A DNA stretch of 64,000 nucleotides from Blattamonas nauphoetae. Lineage: Eukaryota; Preaxostyla; Oxymonadida. The notes below the pieces were generated by a model. It was given only the letters and a program-made list of their open reading frames with translations. It had not been told where the DNA came from and made no database searches. This document shows, piece by piece, positions 31,883 through 42,300 of the stretch (position 1 is its first letter; each line of letters starts with the position of its first letter). The stretch spans positions 372,001-436,000 of the forward strand of contig JARBJD010000024.1 of NCBI GenBank assembly GCA_033064195.1, given 5' to 3'. Position numbers and translations under genes: made by a program.

Positions 31883-33886
31883 TTATTCATCCATCTTGAC
31901 AGCAATAGTTCCTCCAACCATTTGTGCCTCTCTCACAACTTCAACTGACTCAATCTCAACTGCATCACTCTTTTCGAAGATGTACACAGCGAATTTGAAG
32001 GGAACTGGGATGTTCGTGAAGAAGACTTGCTGTGTCTGTCCATCTTGCGACATTTTCAGTGTTCTCTTGCCTTCTCGTCCATCTGCCTCCAACACCACTC
32101 GCTGTCCCTTTCTTCCTGACAAACATGCTGATCCCTCGTTTGTCAATTTGTTGTTCTGTATGGCGTATCGGAAATCTTGATGTAATTCCCATCCTGCTCC
32201 TCCCTTCAGATTGGGAAAGTAAAATGTGAGAGCCTTGTTCCTCAGACTGGACGAGATGATCCCAACTGCGAAAGAGTTGTTCGGCCCTGCTCTGATTGTG
32301 AATGACAGACGAGCTACTGTTGTCCCAAATATAGACGAGAGAAGTGTGGTGTATGACTTCCCTTTTTTTGTAAAAACATTTCCAGAAACTGTCCATTTCG
32401 TCGAATCAACCGGTGCGATTGCTGCTGCTCCAACTTGGGGTGGCGGCTGAGGTTGATGAAACTGTCGTTGCTCCAATCTTTTGACTTGTGCTTGAGCTTC
32501 TATTCTTACGGATTCCGATTTGGCCAGTTTCTCCTTTATCTTTGTCAGTTCTGCTTCCATTTCGAGTATTTTCTTTATTGCATCTTGGAGTGTTTTTTCG
32601 TCGGCGTCTTTCAGGACCCACAGTGCGGATGTCGTGTTCACAATGCAACGAAACATTCCAAACGAACATAATTGAGTACTCGTCACTCGAGTTTCTGGGT
32701 TCTGAAGAGAAAACAAGAAAATCGCAAATAATGAATAAAAAGCTAAAATGATGAAGTCATGAAGAAAGAAGAGAAATTTGAAGAAACAAACAGGATCCAA
32801 CATTCGCATCAGAAGCGCTCGTTCTTCTCCTCCACAACTCTCGCCAATCATCGACACTTTGAACGACCCAATCTCACGAAACAATCGAGCCGCATTCTGA
32901 GACTTGAAAGGCGGTTCTCCAAACAGAAGCCAGTGAAGAACAATCCCCAACGCCCACACATCCGATGAGCACGTCGCTTTTCCTGTTTCTGATTCCATTC
33001 GTTCTGGCGACACATACAGTTGAGACATCACCGAACGTGTGCTGCTCACATCTTCCGATTCCGCTGCCCCCAAATCACCTGAAGTCCCAAAAATGTGAAA
33101 AGAAATAAAAGAAGAAGGAAAAGATCAATGAGAGAATGGAAAAAGAAGGTAAGAAAGCAGAGAAAACCAAAATTATGAATGAGAGAAAAGATGCTAATGG
33201 TGAGAAAGACAAACACAGTTTGAAGGCTCCCCCTGCGAAAAGAAGAATATTTTCCAACTTCACATCTCCATGTGCTGTCCGTCCACCCTCCTCACTGTGC
33301 ATCATTGCCAGAGCTGACGCGATATCCACCATCACACGGTAAACAACCTGAAAATCATGAAAAGGTGGACCGGTCACAGAAAGAGACAAAATGGATGGAA
33401 ACAACTCAAATCAGAGAAGAATCACTCAATGATGAGAAGAGAGGGAAAGTATTCATCAACGAACAACAACAAAACAGCGAAGAATCACAAAATAATGAAC
33501 AAACATCGCGAGGCATCAGAGCTTTCCTTGATGTGTAGTCTTTCACAATCTCCGAAAGAGATTGTCCTCCCAGTTCCATCACAATCACTTTCATGTTCCC
33601 CATCGTTGCAACTTCTTTCAGTTTCACAATTCCTGGATGAGCGAACTTTCGAAGTCGATTAACTTCACGGTCAATCCGTTCTGTGTCTTTCGGTGTCACA
33701 CACGGTATCATCTTCCCCGCATAATGTTCCTGAGTTGAATTTTCTATCATTTCAACAACACTTCCAAAGCCTCCCGAGCTGATTGGTTTCACAAACGAAT
33801 CTGGAGAGAGAGAGGAAGACATGGTTCATCATTTGAAGGAAAGAAAATAACATACAGCCATCTGGAACTTCGATCACATTCGTCAT
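31883..33886 (-). CDS. NEK-like protein kinase with C-terminal SPRY/lectin-like region
   Basis: Five exons can be placed: 33,886-33,856; 33,800-33,505; 33,347-33,215; 33,078-32,792; and 32,702-31,883. The introns are 55, 157, 136 and 89 nt. The first join gives VPDGYSFVKPISSGGFGSVV, which contains the Gly-rich loop. The ATP-binding Lys is in HYAGKMI. The catalytic loop reads HGDVKLENIL (HGD rather than HRD) and the metal motif is CDLG, where the canonical form is DFG. The activation-loop end VSQLYVSPE-type segment and DVWALGIVLHWLLFG follow. After the kinase come a coiled coil (about 32,600-32,480) and a beta-rich domain (FTIRAGPNNSFAVGII, VFFTNIPVPFKFAVYIFEKS) resembling SPRY/B30.2. Substrates are unknown. 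Confidence 0.85.
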
Positions 33887-34291
33887 TTCGACAGATAATT
33901 TCAATTGGAGGACTGTTGGATGGCGATCTCCCCACAGTGAACAACATCATCACTTGAACAAGTTCTTTTTCAATCTCTCTTCATTCTGTTATACCATTCT
34001 CTTTGTTTTGTTCAGAAATGCGAAAAAATGATCAAACCGTGGCAGGAAATAAAGAATATCTTTCATCTCGAAACTCTTTCGTCCACGTTCTCCACCAACC
34101 ACCCCTCTTCCCACTCCTCTCTTCCTGTCTCCACCCCTTGCTCCATATTCATGTTTGTCTTTTATCTCAGAGTATTTTTCAACATACTTGGTTCCAGTGA
34201 AATGGGTGTGGTATCCAAAACAGTGGCACCAATAATAACTCTGCAAACGAAAAACGGTGTGTATAAATCATAATTCGGTCCTCATTCGCTT
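33887..34291. other. Intergenic stretch
   Basis: This lies between the kinase start and the 3' end of the small secreted protein gene. No gene or strong repeat is seen. Confidence 0.5.
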
Positions 34292-34823
34292 CTATCCCAC
34301 ATAACGAGCACATCCTGCCGGATTGTTCCATGTCACCAGGTAAGATCCGCTTGTGGAACGCGAAACACGCATCGATTCAACTCGGTTGCACATCAGGTCA
34401 ATCTGGAAGACATTTCCACTCGCTGATTGATACACAGAACGCAGGCCAATTGGCGGGGTGAAGAATCCACCTGGCTGAATCATGGTGAACTTGCTGGATT
34501 CAATGGTTCCCACATTCTCACAGACAGCCTTTCCTTGCGAACTCACAATCGAATATGCATTTGTCGACCATGTGAGATGTTCACATTCAGATGGAAGATG
34601 AACATTGCCCATGTAGTTGAAATATAGCGTTTCTTCATTGCTGACACGGAGAGAGTAGGCCGTGCTGTTCGGAGAGAAGAATGAGAAAGTGAGCCTCAAA
34701 CCCGTTCTTCAACGTCAGGTGTTCCACGTTGAATTCGTAGTGGTCAAACTTGAAAGCTGAAACGACTGATGTCAGGATGAAAGCGAGCATGTTGAGGTTA
34801 TTGATAGAATTGATCTGACCCAT
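34292..34823 (-). CDS. Small secreted MRH-like (mannose-6-phosphate receptor homology) protein
   Basis: There are two exons, 34,823-34,702 and 34,664-34,292, joined across a 37-nt intron. The join reads NVEHLTLKNGTAYSLRVSNE. A signal peptide is plain (MLAFILTSVVSAFKF), so translation may begin at ATG 34,823 or at the Met 11 residues later. The mature part is about 150 residues, beta-rich, with paired Cys (SECEHLTW, GKAVCENVG, DLMCNRVES, NPAGCARYVG) and the TWNNPAGC-type end seen in MRH/ATG27-like lumenal domains. No membrane helix follows, so it is probably lumenal or secreted. It may take part in glycoprotein sorting or autophagy. The family assignment is by pattern only. Confidence 0.5.
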
Positions 34824-35024
34824 TCATAATAAAATCCGATGTTGTGGAATTTCCATATCAATACCACAGACTAAATCAACTTCTATCTCATATGAGTGTG
34901 CGAAGAACCTAAGTTGAGAATCCCTGGTATTTCTCCGAGGAGTGAAAGAGCATCCTTCTCTTGTTTCGGAGGAATTTTCTGATTGATCCAAAAAGTTATG
35001 GAATGCCCCTGAGCAGGAGACGAT

Positions 35025-35331
35025 GGAGGGCGAGAACGAAGTTGAGAAGGCGGAAAGAGGATACGATGAAATGAATGTGACGATTATTCGGCTCGGCCTA
35101 GTCTTATGGGAAATGGAGACTGAACAGGTTCCGTTCGCGGAGCAGGACGCGGTGACTGCGTCTCGGCAGATCAAGGCTGGTGTGATGCCTCTGATCCACA
35201 ATTGGGAGGACGCGGAGTTGGCGAGTCTGGTGTCGGAGTACCTGTCTCTCTCCCCTGACGACCGACCACCGCTGTCTGACGTGAAATATCTGAACCGTTA
35301 TCGTTCGAGAACCAATGTGTGTTCCAATAGA
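35025..35331 (+). pseudogene. C-terminal scrap of a protein kinase
   Basis: The frame contains subdomains IX-XI of a tyrosine-kinase-like domain (IIRLGLVLWEMETEQVPFAE, WEDAELASLVSEYLSLSPDD, then RPPLSDV), but nothing upstream encodes the N-lobe, catalytic loop or activation segment. The first residues (MEGENEVEKAERGYDEM) are not kinase-like. It is best read as a truncated relic. A terminal exon of a gene whose other exons are unrecognisable is less likely. Confidence 0.6.
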
Positions 35332-35990
35332 TGATTGATTAAAGTTGACAGATCCTGGCCGGGTATGATATCATTCTGAATGAACTCTTCTCGTCGCCCG
35401 ATCTCTTCCAGTTTTCGTCACGGCTCGGCGCGCTCGGCCAGAACCTCGTCCCGTTCAGGCTGATGCACTTCTGCTCGCGTATGTTGGAATCGGGGCTGAT
35501 GATGATGCAGCTGACTCTCTCTCCGCCCCGCACAACTCAGCCCACAGTGACCACTCGCCCTCCACCTCCTTCCACGACCAACACCGTCGGGGAGTCTGCC
35601 AGTGAACATCTTGGGCACACAGATGAGAGAGAATGCGCCTCTGCGTATGGCGGAAGCCTGTCAGTTCAACAACCCTTTTGACTATCTTCTGAATGGCGTG
35701 AAGTTTTCGTACAACGCTGTGCAGACAGACAAGAGGCAGTGATTTTCAATTTGACGATTTTGGTTTTCTGTTCTATACCTTCAGCATTTTCGAGTACTCT
35801 TTGTCGAATTGTGTCTTTCGGAATGGTGATGAACTGTGAATGCAAAAGAGTGGGTGTGATCAGAATCTTCGTTCTCCTTTTGAATGTCGCGCCCTAACAA
35901 ACACTATCCACGCTCTTCGAAACAATCATCTACACTTCCTCGTTTCCTCACTCCTCCTTCAGCTCGGTTTAAATCGCTGGAGGAAACACT
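35332..35990. other. Unresolved stretch with coding-like composition
   Basis: Sequence at 35,345-35,745 is GC-richer than its surroundings. It includes a short frame ending MAEACQFNNPFDYLLNGVKF at a stop near 35,742, which looks like a C-terminal exon. I could not connect it to other exons or to a family. From 35,750 to 35,990 nothing is seen. Confidence 0.3.
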
Positions 35991-36869
35991 TTGGATGATG
36001 CTGCCCTGCATAAGGCTGAAATTGTGTTGGAAAAACTATTACCACACTTTCAGAACGGTACGTATATAGGAGGGATGTTCACGAGACTCGTTCCAGGTAG
36101 AAAAGACAGCCCAGACCGTTTCTTTGCAGCGTTTCTGACACTCCTGACAAGTGGGTACAAGTCGATTGTGCATCTCTCGCTGCAACTGCTGGGTGATATC
36201 CTCAAATGCATTACTATGGACAAAACATTCTCGTTGGTCTGTTCTGGCTTCTTTGTTCGTTTGACACCAACGATACCGTGGATTATAGACAACATGACTG
36301 CAGAATCCCATCATCATCTCTTCTCTATCATCCTTTCCAGCATGCTGGGTAAACCACTCCACATTGGAATCTACATTCAAACTCATTCTTTCGACTCGAT
36401 TCTGCAGATCCTCTATGAGCAGGTGTTGCAGCCTGCTGGGCCCTACCTCTCGTGGTGCTGTGAGAACAGAAACGCATTAGCAATGGCGTCGCCGAAATCG
36501 TTCAAAGTCGCAGGATTGCTACTCATGCTCCTTCAACTTGGTATGCATCACGAGCCGACTCTGACATTCGCGTTCTCTCTTCATGCTTGTCTCATCTTCA
36601 CGACCAGTCTTCTCTCCTTCGAAGATGATTCTTTAATAAACTTTTCCCTGGAAGGACTAACAGACTGTGCCTATGACTGCAAATATTTGTCTCCCTCTCA
36701 ACGGCCACAGTGGAAAGACATTCTGCAGAGGCTGGACGATGAGGGGTTGGCTGACGAACTGGACGTTATCTGCTTTTGGGAGACAAGCCCTTCCTCATAT
36801 GGCCCCGCCATTCGGCAGAAACACAGCCGCCATATGAATGATCTGGCGGCAAATGTTCCACGACTTTGA
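35991..36869 (+). CDS. Helical-repeat family protein, possibly 5'-truncated
   Basis: An uninterrupted 292-codon frame encodes an all-helical, leucine-rich protein. Segments include LHKAEIVLEKLLPHFQNGTY, FFAAFLTLLTSGYKSIVHLS and LQILYEQVLQPAGPYLSWCC. It ends with WKDILQRLDDEGLADELDVI, the usual last helix of the same lineage-type family as the pseudogene at 19-20 kb. The usual SPFLNW start is absent and a stop lies just upstream, so either a first exon is missed or the 5' end is gone. The function is unknown. It may still be expressed, since the open part shows no damage. Confidence 0.55.
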   Translation: MDDAALHKAEIVLEKLLPHFQNGTYIGGMFTRLVPGRKDSPDRFFAAFLTLLTSGYKSIVHLSLQLLGDILKCITMDKTFSLVCSGFFVRLTPTIPWIIDNMTAESHHHLFSIILSSMLGKPLHIGIYIQTHSFDSILQILYEQVLQPAGPYLSWCCENRNALAMASPKSFKVAGLLLMLLQLGMHHEPTLTFAFSLHACLIFTTSLLSFEDDSLINFSLEGLTDCAYDCKYLSPSQRPQWKDILQRLDDEGLADELDVICFWETSPSSYGPAIRQKHSRHMNDLAANVPRL

Positions 36870-36899
36870 TACACCCGTCAAAACCTTGTTCTTTCGAGT

Positions 36900-37384
36900 G
36901 AATCCGAAACTCCCCTTATGGAAATCACACCGTCAAAACTACCCTCTTTGGGATGCGTTTCTTCTCCGCTGGCGCGCATACCGCTTTGCACTTTGTTGAA
37001 TGCGTATCATTTTTGCGTTTTGTGGGGGATTGTCGGTTTATGCGGCAGACAGGACGGGTCAAGAGAATGGATCCATTCGCTCATGTTTTTAAGACAGCGG
37101 TTTCATCATCGCTGTTGGCGATGGAGTTGACTCTTCATTCTCGTCCTCTCGTCGTGTTGATCTGCTTTCTGCCCTCATTTCTCTCGGATCTATTTTCGTC
37201 TTCGTTACAAGCTCCGTTTCGTTCTCTCTTTACTACCGACTCGCGTTGGAGGAGGTTTGTGGATTGTGTGGAAGCACTCAAAGTCACTGGAGTGCCATTA
37301 TCACTTCTCTTTCCTCCCGTTCCTCTTTTGGTGAGTTTTCAGATGTTTTCAGAAAACAAGAACTCTCATCAAACAGAAGAATGA
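36900..37384 (+). other. Coding-like remnant of unknown origin
   Basis: A 143-codon plus-strand frame (36,953-37,384) includes a hydrophobic stretch (LLAMELTLHSRPLVVLICFL) and SRWRRFVDCVEALKVTGVPL. An overlapping frame just upstream (NPKLPLWKSHRQNYPLWDAF) also looks coding. Together they suggest a frame-shifted relic. No family is recognised. Confidence 0.3.
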
Positions 37385-37480
37385 AAAATTAGAGACAAAG
37401 TGTGGCGAATAACATATACAACAGTCATAATTCGTTCCCATCCGACTGGAGAAGGACGACGCTCAGTGCCAGTTATAACT

Positions 37481-38649
37481 CTATGAACTGCCTGAATTCG
37501 TCCAATCATATCCCTGTCTCGCCCCATTATCGTAGATACGAGGAGACGAGCTTCGGCTGGTGCAGTTCACAAAGCTGGACGCTAGAACGTTCGAGCCTAT
37601 GCGCTCGAAGTAAATGTCATGTCCCAGTCTTCCTTTATTGGCGAAGGTGACGTTAGTGAAGCATGTATTCTTTAGTTCTGAACCTGATGGACGGTCGACA
37701 AAAATGCCACCGCCCCTGAAGGCAGTGTTGGCGATAAATTGGCAATTTCTGACAAGGGATGAATTGTACCCTCCAGCAAGATAGAGCCCGCCTCCATCGC
37801 GGCTTCCGGTGTTGTTGGCGAAGATCACATCGATAAGAGTGATGTTGGCTTGCGCGGGGATCCAAAGGCCAGCTCCGTCAGGGATTGTTTTTCCAGAAGA
37901 GCCGAATCGGAAAGTGGAGTTTGTGATGGTCACAAAACTGGTTCTGGGCTTGAAACTGTCGGAGATAGCCACAGTGTTTGTGCAGTTCTCCACAAGGACG
38001 GAATCAAGTGTCACATTCATCGCTTGAACAGCCGGGAAGATGCCACCGGACAATGGGCCATCGCAGCAGAAGAAGTGGCAATTGGAGACGATGGCTTTTG
38101 AGAGACTGACTAATTTCTGTTGTGCTCCTTTTGATCCGGTGAATCTCACGTTCTTCAGATCGCAGTGTTTGACATTCAGAGTGTGGACGTTGGGGTTGCA
38201 GATGAAGGGCGTTTCGGACGCAATAGAGAAGTTGCCAGTATCCCATTCAACAACCTCGACGGTTGTGTCGGCACAGCTCATACCCTTTTCGTTGGCGACG
38301 ACAAGGGAATTCTTGTGAACGCAGTTTGGTTGGAAGGTATTGGTGATGAAAGCAACCTTCCCAGATTGAAGTTGAACGACTGGTTTTGTTCGAACGGAGT
38401 ATGCATGATGAATGCCTTCAAATTCAATGACAACCCAATCGGACCCTACAATAAATGGGGCATCACTGATGTCGATGGATAAGCCGCTTGAAGATAACGT
38501 ACATTCCTTTCGACGAGGATGCCCGAGCCAACGTATGTTCCCGCTTCGTGTTTAATGGTGGGAAGTTTGTCATAGATACTTCCAAAATAAGGTGCCAACG
38601 GAATAGTTTCAGAATAAATCGCCTGAAAGACGAGAAGAATGATGGACAT
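37481..38649 (-). CDS. Secreted parallel beta-helix protein, apparent frameshift
   Basis: The frame starts at ATG 38,649 with a signal peptide (MSIILLVFQAIYSETIP). After LVERN at about 38,500 the reading continues one frame over as TLSSSGLSIDISDAPFIVGS and then runs open to the stop at 37,481. No GT-AG pair restores the frame, so this is a single-base frameshift or a sequence error. The body has repeated short strands with Asn and Ser ladders (VLVENCTNTVAISDSF, FVTITNSTFRFGSSG, DGGGLYLAGGYNSSLVRNCQ, FRGGGIFVDRPSG), typical of right-handed beta-helix or Pmp-like surface proteins. It lacks an obvious membrane anchor. It probably acts in adhesion or sugar binding at the cell surface. Confidence 0.7.
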
Positions 38650-39383
38650 CTGGATTGGTTCAAATAAAGGGAATGGATCAGTTTTCGGTCCTTTTTCTCA
38701 TTTTAACATGTCATAATCTCGTGAGATAGTTTTCACCAATGATAATACTCCTTCCCTTTCTCTTTTGACTCTTCAACCTGATTAATTCAGTGGAAATCAT
38801 AAACAAAAGAACATGTCTGAAATGAAGAATCAGATAAAGAAGTCTGACCACTACGGTTAGTCAAAATGTCCAAAACAGTCAAGTTTGTATCTCTGGGTGA
38901 CGCCTCGTATCTGTGGAGAGGATCGTTTGACAGAGATGCGCAAGGAACAAAATAATGGAAACAAAGTGTGTGGTGTCAGCAAGAGCGAAAGCAAGGCGAT
39001 GAGCAGAGCTCTTATGTATGTGGCTGAGTGAAAAGAAGTGTTTGTTGGATTGCGACAGAATAAACGACATGAGAGTGGGTTTGGATGTTGTTGTTGTTGA
39101 ATGGTTTGGTGGGGAAGAATAGTGTGCTAAAATAAATGAAATTGCTGAAAGTTGACGAGTCATGTTCACAATGGCTCGTCGGACAAGTTTGTCAAAAGAA
39201 GAACGCGTTGGTCCGTTTGGACGTGAGGTGAACGAAAAGGGCGGTCTGTGTCCTTCCACCGACTGGAAGTGTTGAGCGATCGACAGACTCGCAGGAAAAG
39301 AGCATATTTGGTGAGATGAGGATGAGCTGATAGGTTGTTGTTGTTGGTGTTGTTGTTGTTTTCTGTGAGAGGGGCAGATAGTG
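38650..39383. other. Intergenic stretch with CAA/TTG microsatellite
   Basis: There is no gene. A TTG-rich microsatellite occupies about 39,334-39,360. A minus-strand frame through it (39,625-38,879) overlaps the end of the large surface gene in another frame and is treated as a shadow. Confidence 0.5.
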
Positions 39384-42300
39384 TTACAGTGCGGCGAAGG
39401 CGGAGGAGATGATGGAAGAAGGGAGTTCGATGGATCCGAACGAACAGCCAGACAAGACAAGCCCTCGACTGTCCACAAACAGCGGCCTCTTCTTCCAAAC
39501 ACAAACTCCGCCGCTGAATCCGACCATCTTCGATAGTCCAACACACGAGCAGTTGGACAGCTGGACTCGTCGGAGAATGAGGCGTTCTCCGCCTCCTCCC
39601 ACAATCGCGAATCCACTCCCCCCAATACTCCATCCTGACCCCTCTGTGCTTCTCAATCGGCATCCCGAGAACACACAATCCGAGAGATCAATTTGAGATG
39701 ACGACGGCGAGCGAGTGTTATGTTTCGTGTCAATTTCAATCACAACACTTCCTCCTCCCATCACCCCACTGCTCTTCTCGGAGAACCTGACTTCGGTGGA
39801 ACAGTTCAAGAAGCGGCTTGACAACAGCGAAAGGCCGCCTCCAGTCGAGAGACGGATCACACTCCCGAATTCTCGCCCCGCGCATTTCGAGAACACACTC
39901 TCTTCAATCTGGATGTCCCCTTCTGTCTTCCCAACCACAACTCCGCCTGATGCAAACGACAATCCCTCAAATGAACAGGCAGCGAGTCGGAGTCTGCCTG
40001 CTTCATTCATTGCCATCACGCTTCCTTTTCCTCCAAACGAGATCGATGCGATGGCCAGTTCCTTTCCTTCAAACAATCCTGTCTTCTCAATCCACACAAA
40101 ACGATGAGAAATCGTTTCTGAACTTCGAACCTCTGACGATTCGAGTGACAGAACTCCTTCTTCTGTAACAAGAAACACACTCCCAATCCAACTGTCTGCT
40201 TTCTTCATCTCGAAGATCAGTTTCGAGAATGAGAGTGTGTTCCTCTTCAATGAGATCATTGGTTCCTGCTGTCCCATCCTCTTTCCATCTCCCTTTTCCA
40301 TTTCTGAGATGCTGCAGATGATCTTCCTTCCTTCTCCTCCTTCAACTGTCACTTCCATCTCCTCTGTCAACGACCCAAATTCGGTCAATTCTCCAATCGA
40401 GCATGAATCAGCGATGATAATCATTCCTTGGGATTCAATTGATTCAGTTTCCGTTTTAACCAGCGCTTTGTGCAGTGTGCGGAGAGGTGAACTTCCAATT
40501 CCTTCATTCTCATCATTTCCGGACGAACTCACATGCAGAAACAAGAAAGATGGACGTTCTCCTGTTGTGAACGAAAGGCCAGTACATGGGATCGAGATCG
40601 ATGGGAAGTCTTTGTGAATAACTGAGACGAGTGAATATGTTGCGCGGTACTGGAAGATGTGCAACTCCCCAATCGGCAGCTTTGCCGACGAGCCTGTTGT
40701 AGTTGTCTCAAATGTCACTTCGATCGGATTAGGGAAGGCATTGAGTGTGACCAGGAACGTCTCTCCAGCTGGAAGGTCAGTTCCTTCCAAAACCAGACGG
40801 AACGAGGTGTTAGCAGACGAGGCGAAGGAGAATGGGACAGCAGTGAGGACAGGAGGCAGAGGGACAGTGAAGATCAGATTTCCATCTACCACCGATTTGT
40901 GATTGGTCATTTCACATTTTGTGATTTTGTACCGGTTTCCTTGCTGGAGAGTGGATTGAGAAGTTGTCTGAGGAAGATTGTGTGTCACTTCCCCTTCCTC
41001 CAGCGATGTCACCCCGTCGATGGTGAAAGGAGTGCCGATTGGATTGTTGTTTCCATCCACTTCAACAACGGTCAAAGTCAAAGATGACGATGGAGGAAGG
41101 CCAATTGCTGAAATGAAGAGATTGATAGTGTTTGTGTCTGAGAGATCCAGAGAACATGACACGGTTATGATGAGTGACGGGATTTGGACGGAGAGAGAGG
41201 AGTGCGAGACGATCAACGATGAAGAAGAGAGAGTCTTCACTTTGTAAGTCCCTCCATACGCCAGCTTCCCAGATGGGCGAATCACGACTGAGATTGTTGA
41301 GGAGACTGGAGTGGTTGATGTTGAAAAGGATACGGAGCCAAGTGCGATGGATTTCTGGGTCGAATCGGCTGCATCGAACACTTCCAGAGTGAGGTCGCCT
41401 TTCGCAATCCTTTCTGCGGTGAGAGTCAAAATAGTTTCGTTCAGGTTCGATGGATCCAGATCCGCTGAAATGTCGGTCAGAGTCGAACCAGCAGGAGTGG
41501 TGAACGACACACCATTGCACACAATGTGTTCAGAAGCATCGTTTGATTTGATGAGAGAATAGAGGGTGTACGTTTGGTCGAACTCGATCTCATTCAGTCC
41601 TCCCGCTTTCACCCATTCCGACTCGCCATTTTGGGTTCCTGTCATTGTCACTGAGATCTCCTCGTTTCGATCAGTCAGTTTCATCTTCCAAACTGTTCCT
41701 GGGATCAAGTTCTTTCCAGTCAGGAGCACCTTGAAGTGGGTGTTCCGAGTCGTGTCCAGTTCCGTCGAGGCCGAAATGATTCTTGGAGGCGATGGCACAG
41801 TGAACTTCACTCCAACATTGATGAACGAATCAAAAGGGGCATTGATGGCGTTTATTTCATATTCGACTTCATATTCCAACACAGTCCCAGTCCCCGGGAG
41901 CCCAGCATTGAACACGGCTGTCATTTGGGTGTCTGAATCGACCTTCAGCGATTTCGAGCCGATCACAGTTAGACCTTGATTGGCAAACACTGCAGTGATG
42001 GAAGACGAGAACGAGACTCCGGTGACGACGACACTGACTTCAGTTTGGGCACCATTCAGTGTTGGGGTTTCTGTTCCTTCGATTCGGCACGGTGAGTCAG
42101 GCACAATGAAGGAAGCAGTCGAGTCTGCAACTCCAGTCTTACCATTAGCTGTCAGCGACATAATCTGATACTTCTTCCCATATTCAACTGTCCCTGTCTT
42201 GTTATAGATCTCAACTGACGCAGAACACGACGTTACAAGTCCACTCGATCCTCCAATCGTTCCTGACAGTGTGATCGGTGTCGCATCTGGCTTCACCACA

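Noticed and set aside
38879-39625. Minus-strand 248-codon frame with a poly-Gln tract
   Set aside because: It overlaps the end of the giant surface gene in another frame, and its Gln run is the CAA/TTG microsatellite. There is no conserved feature.
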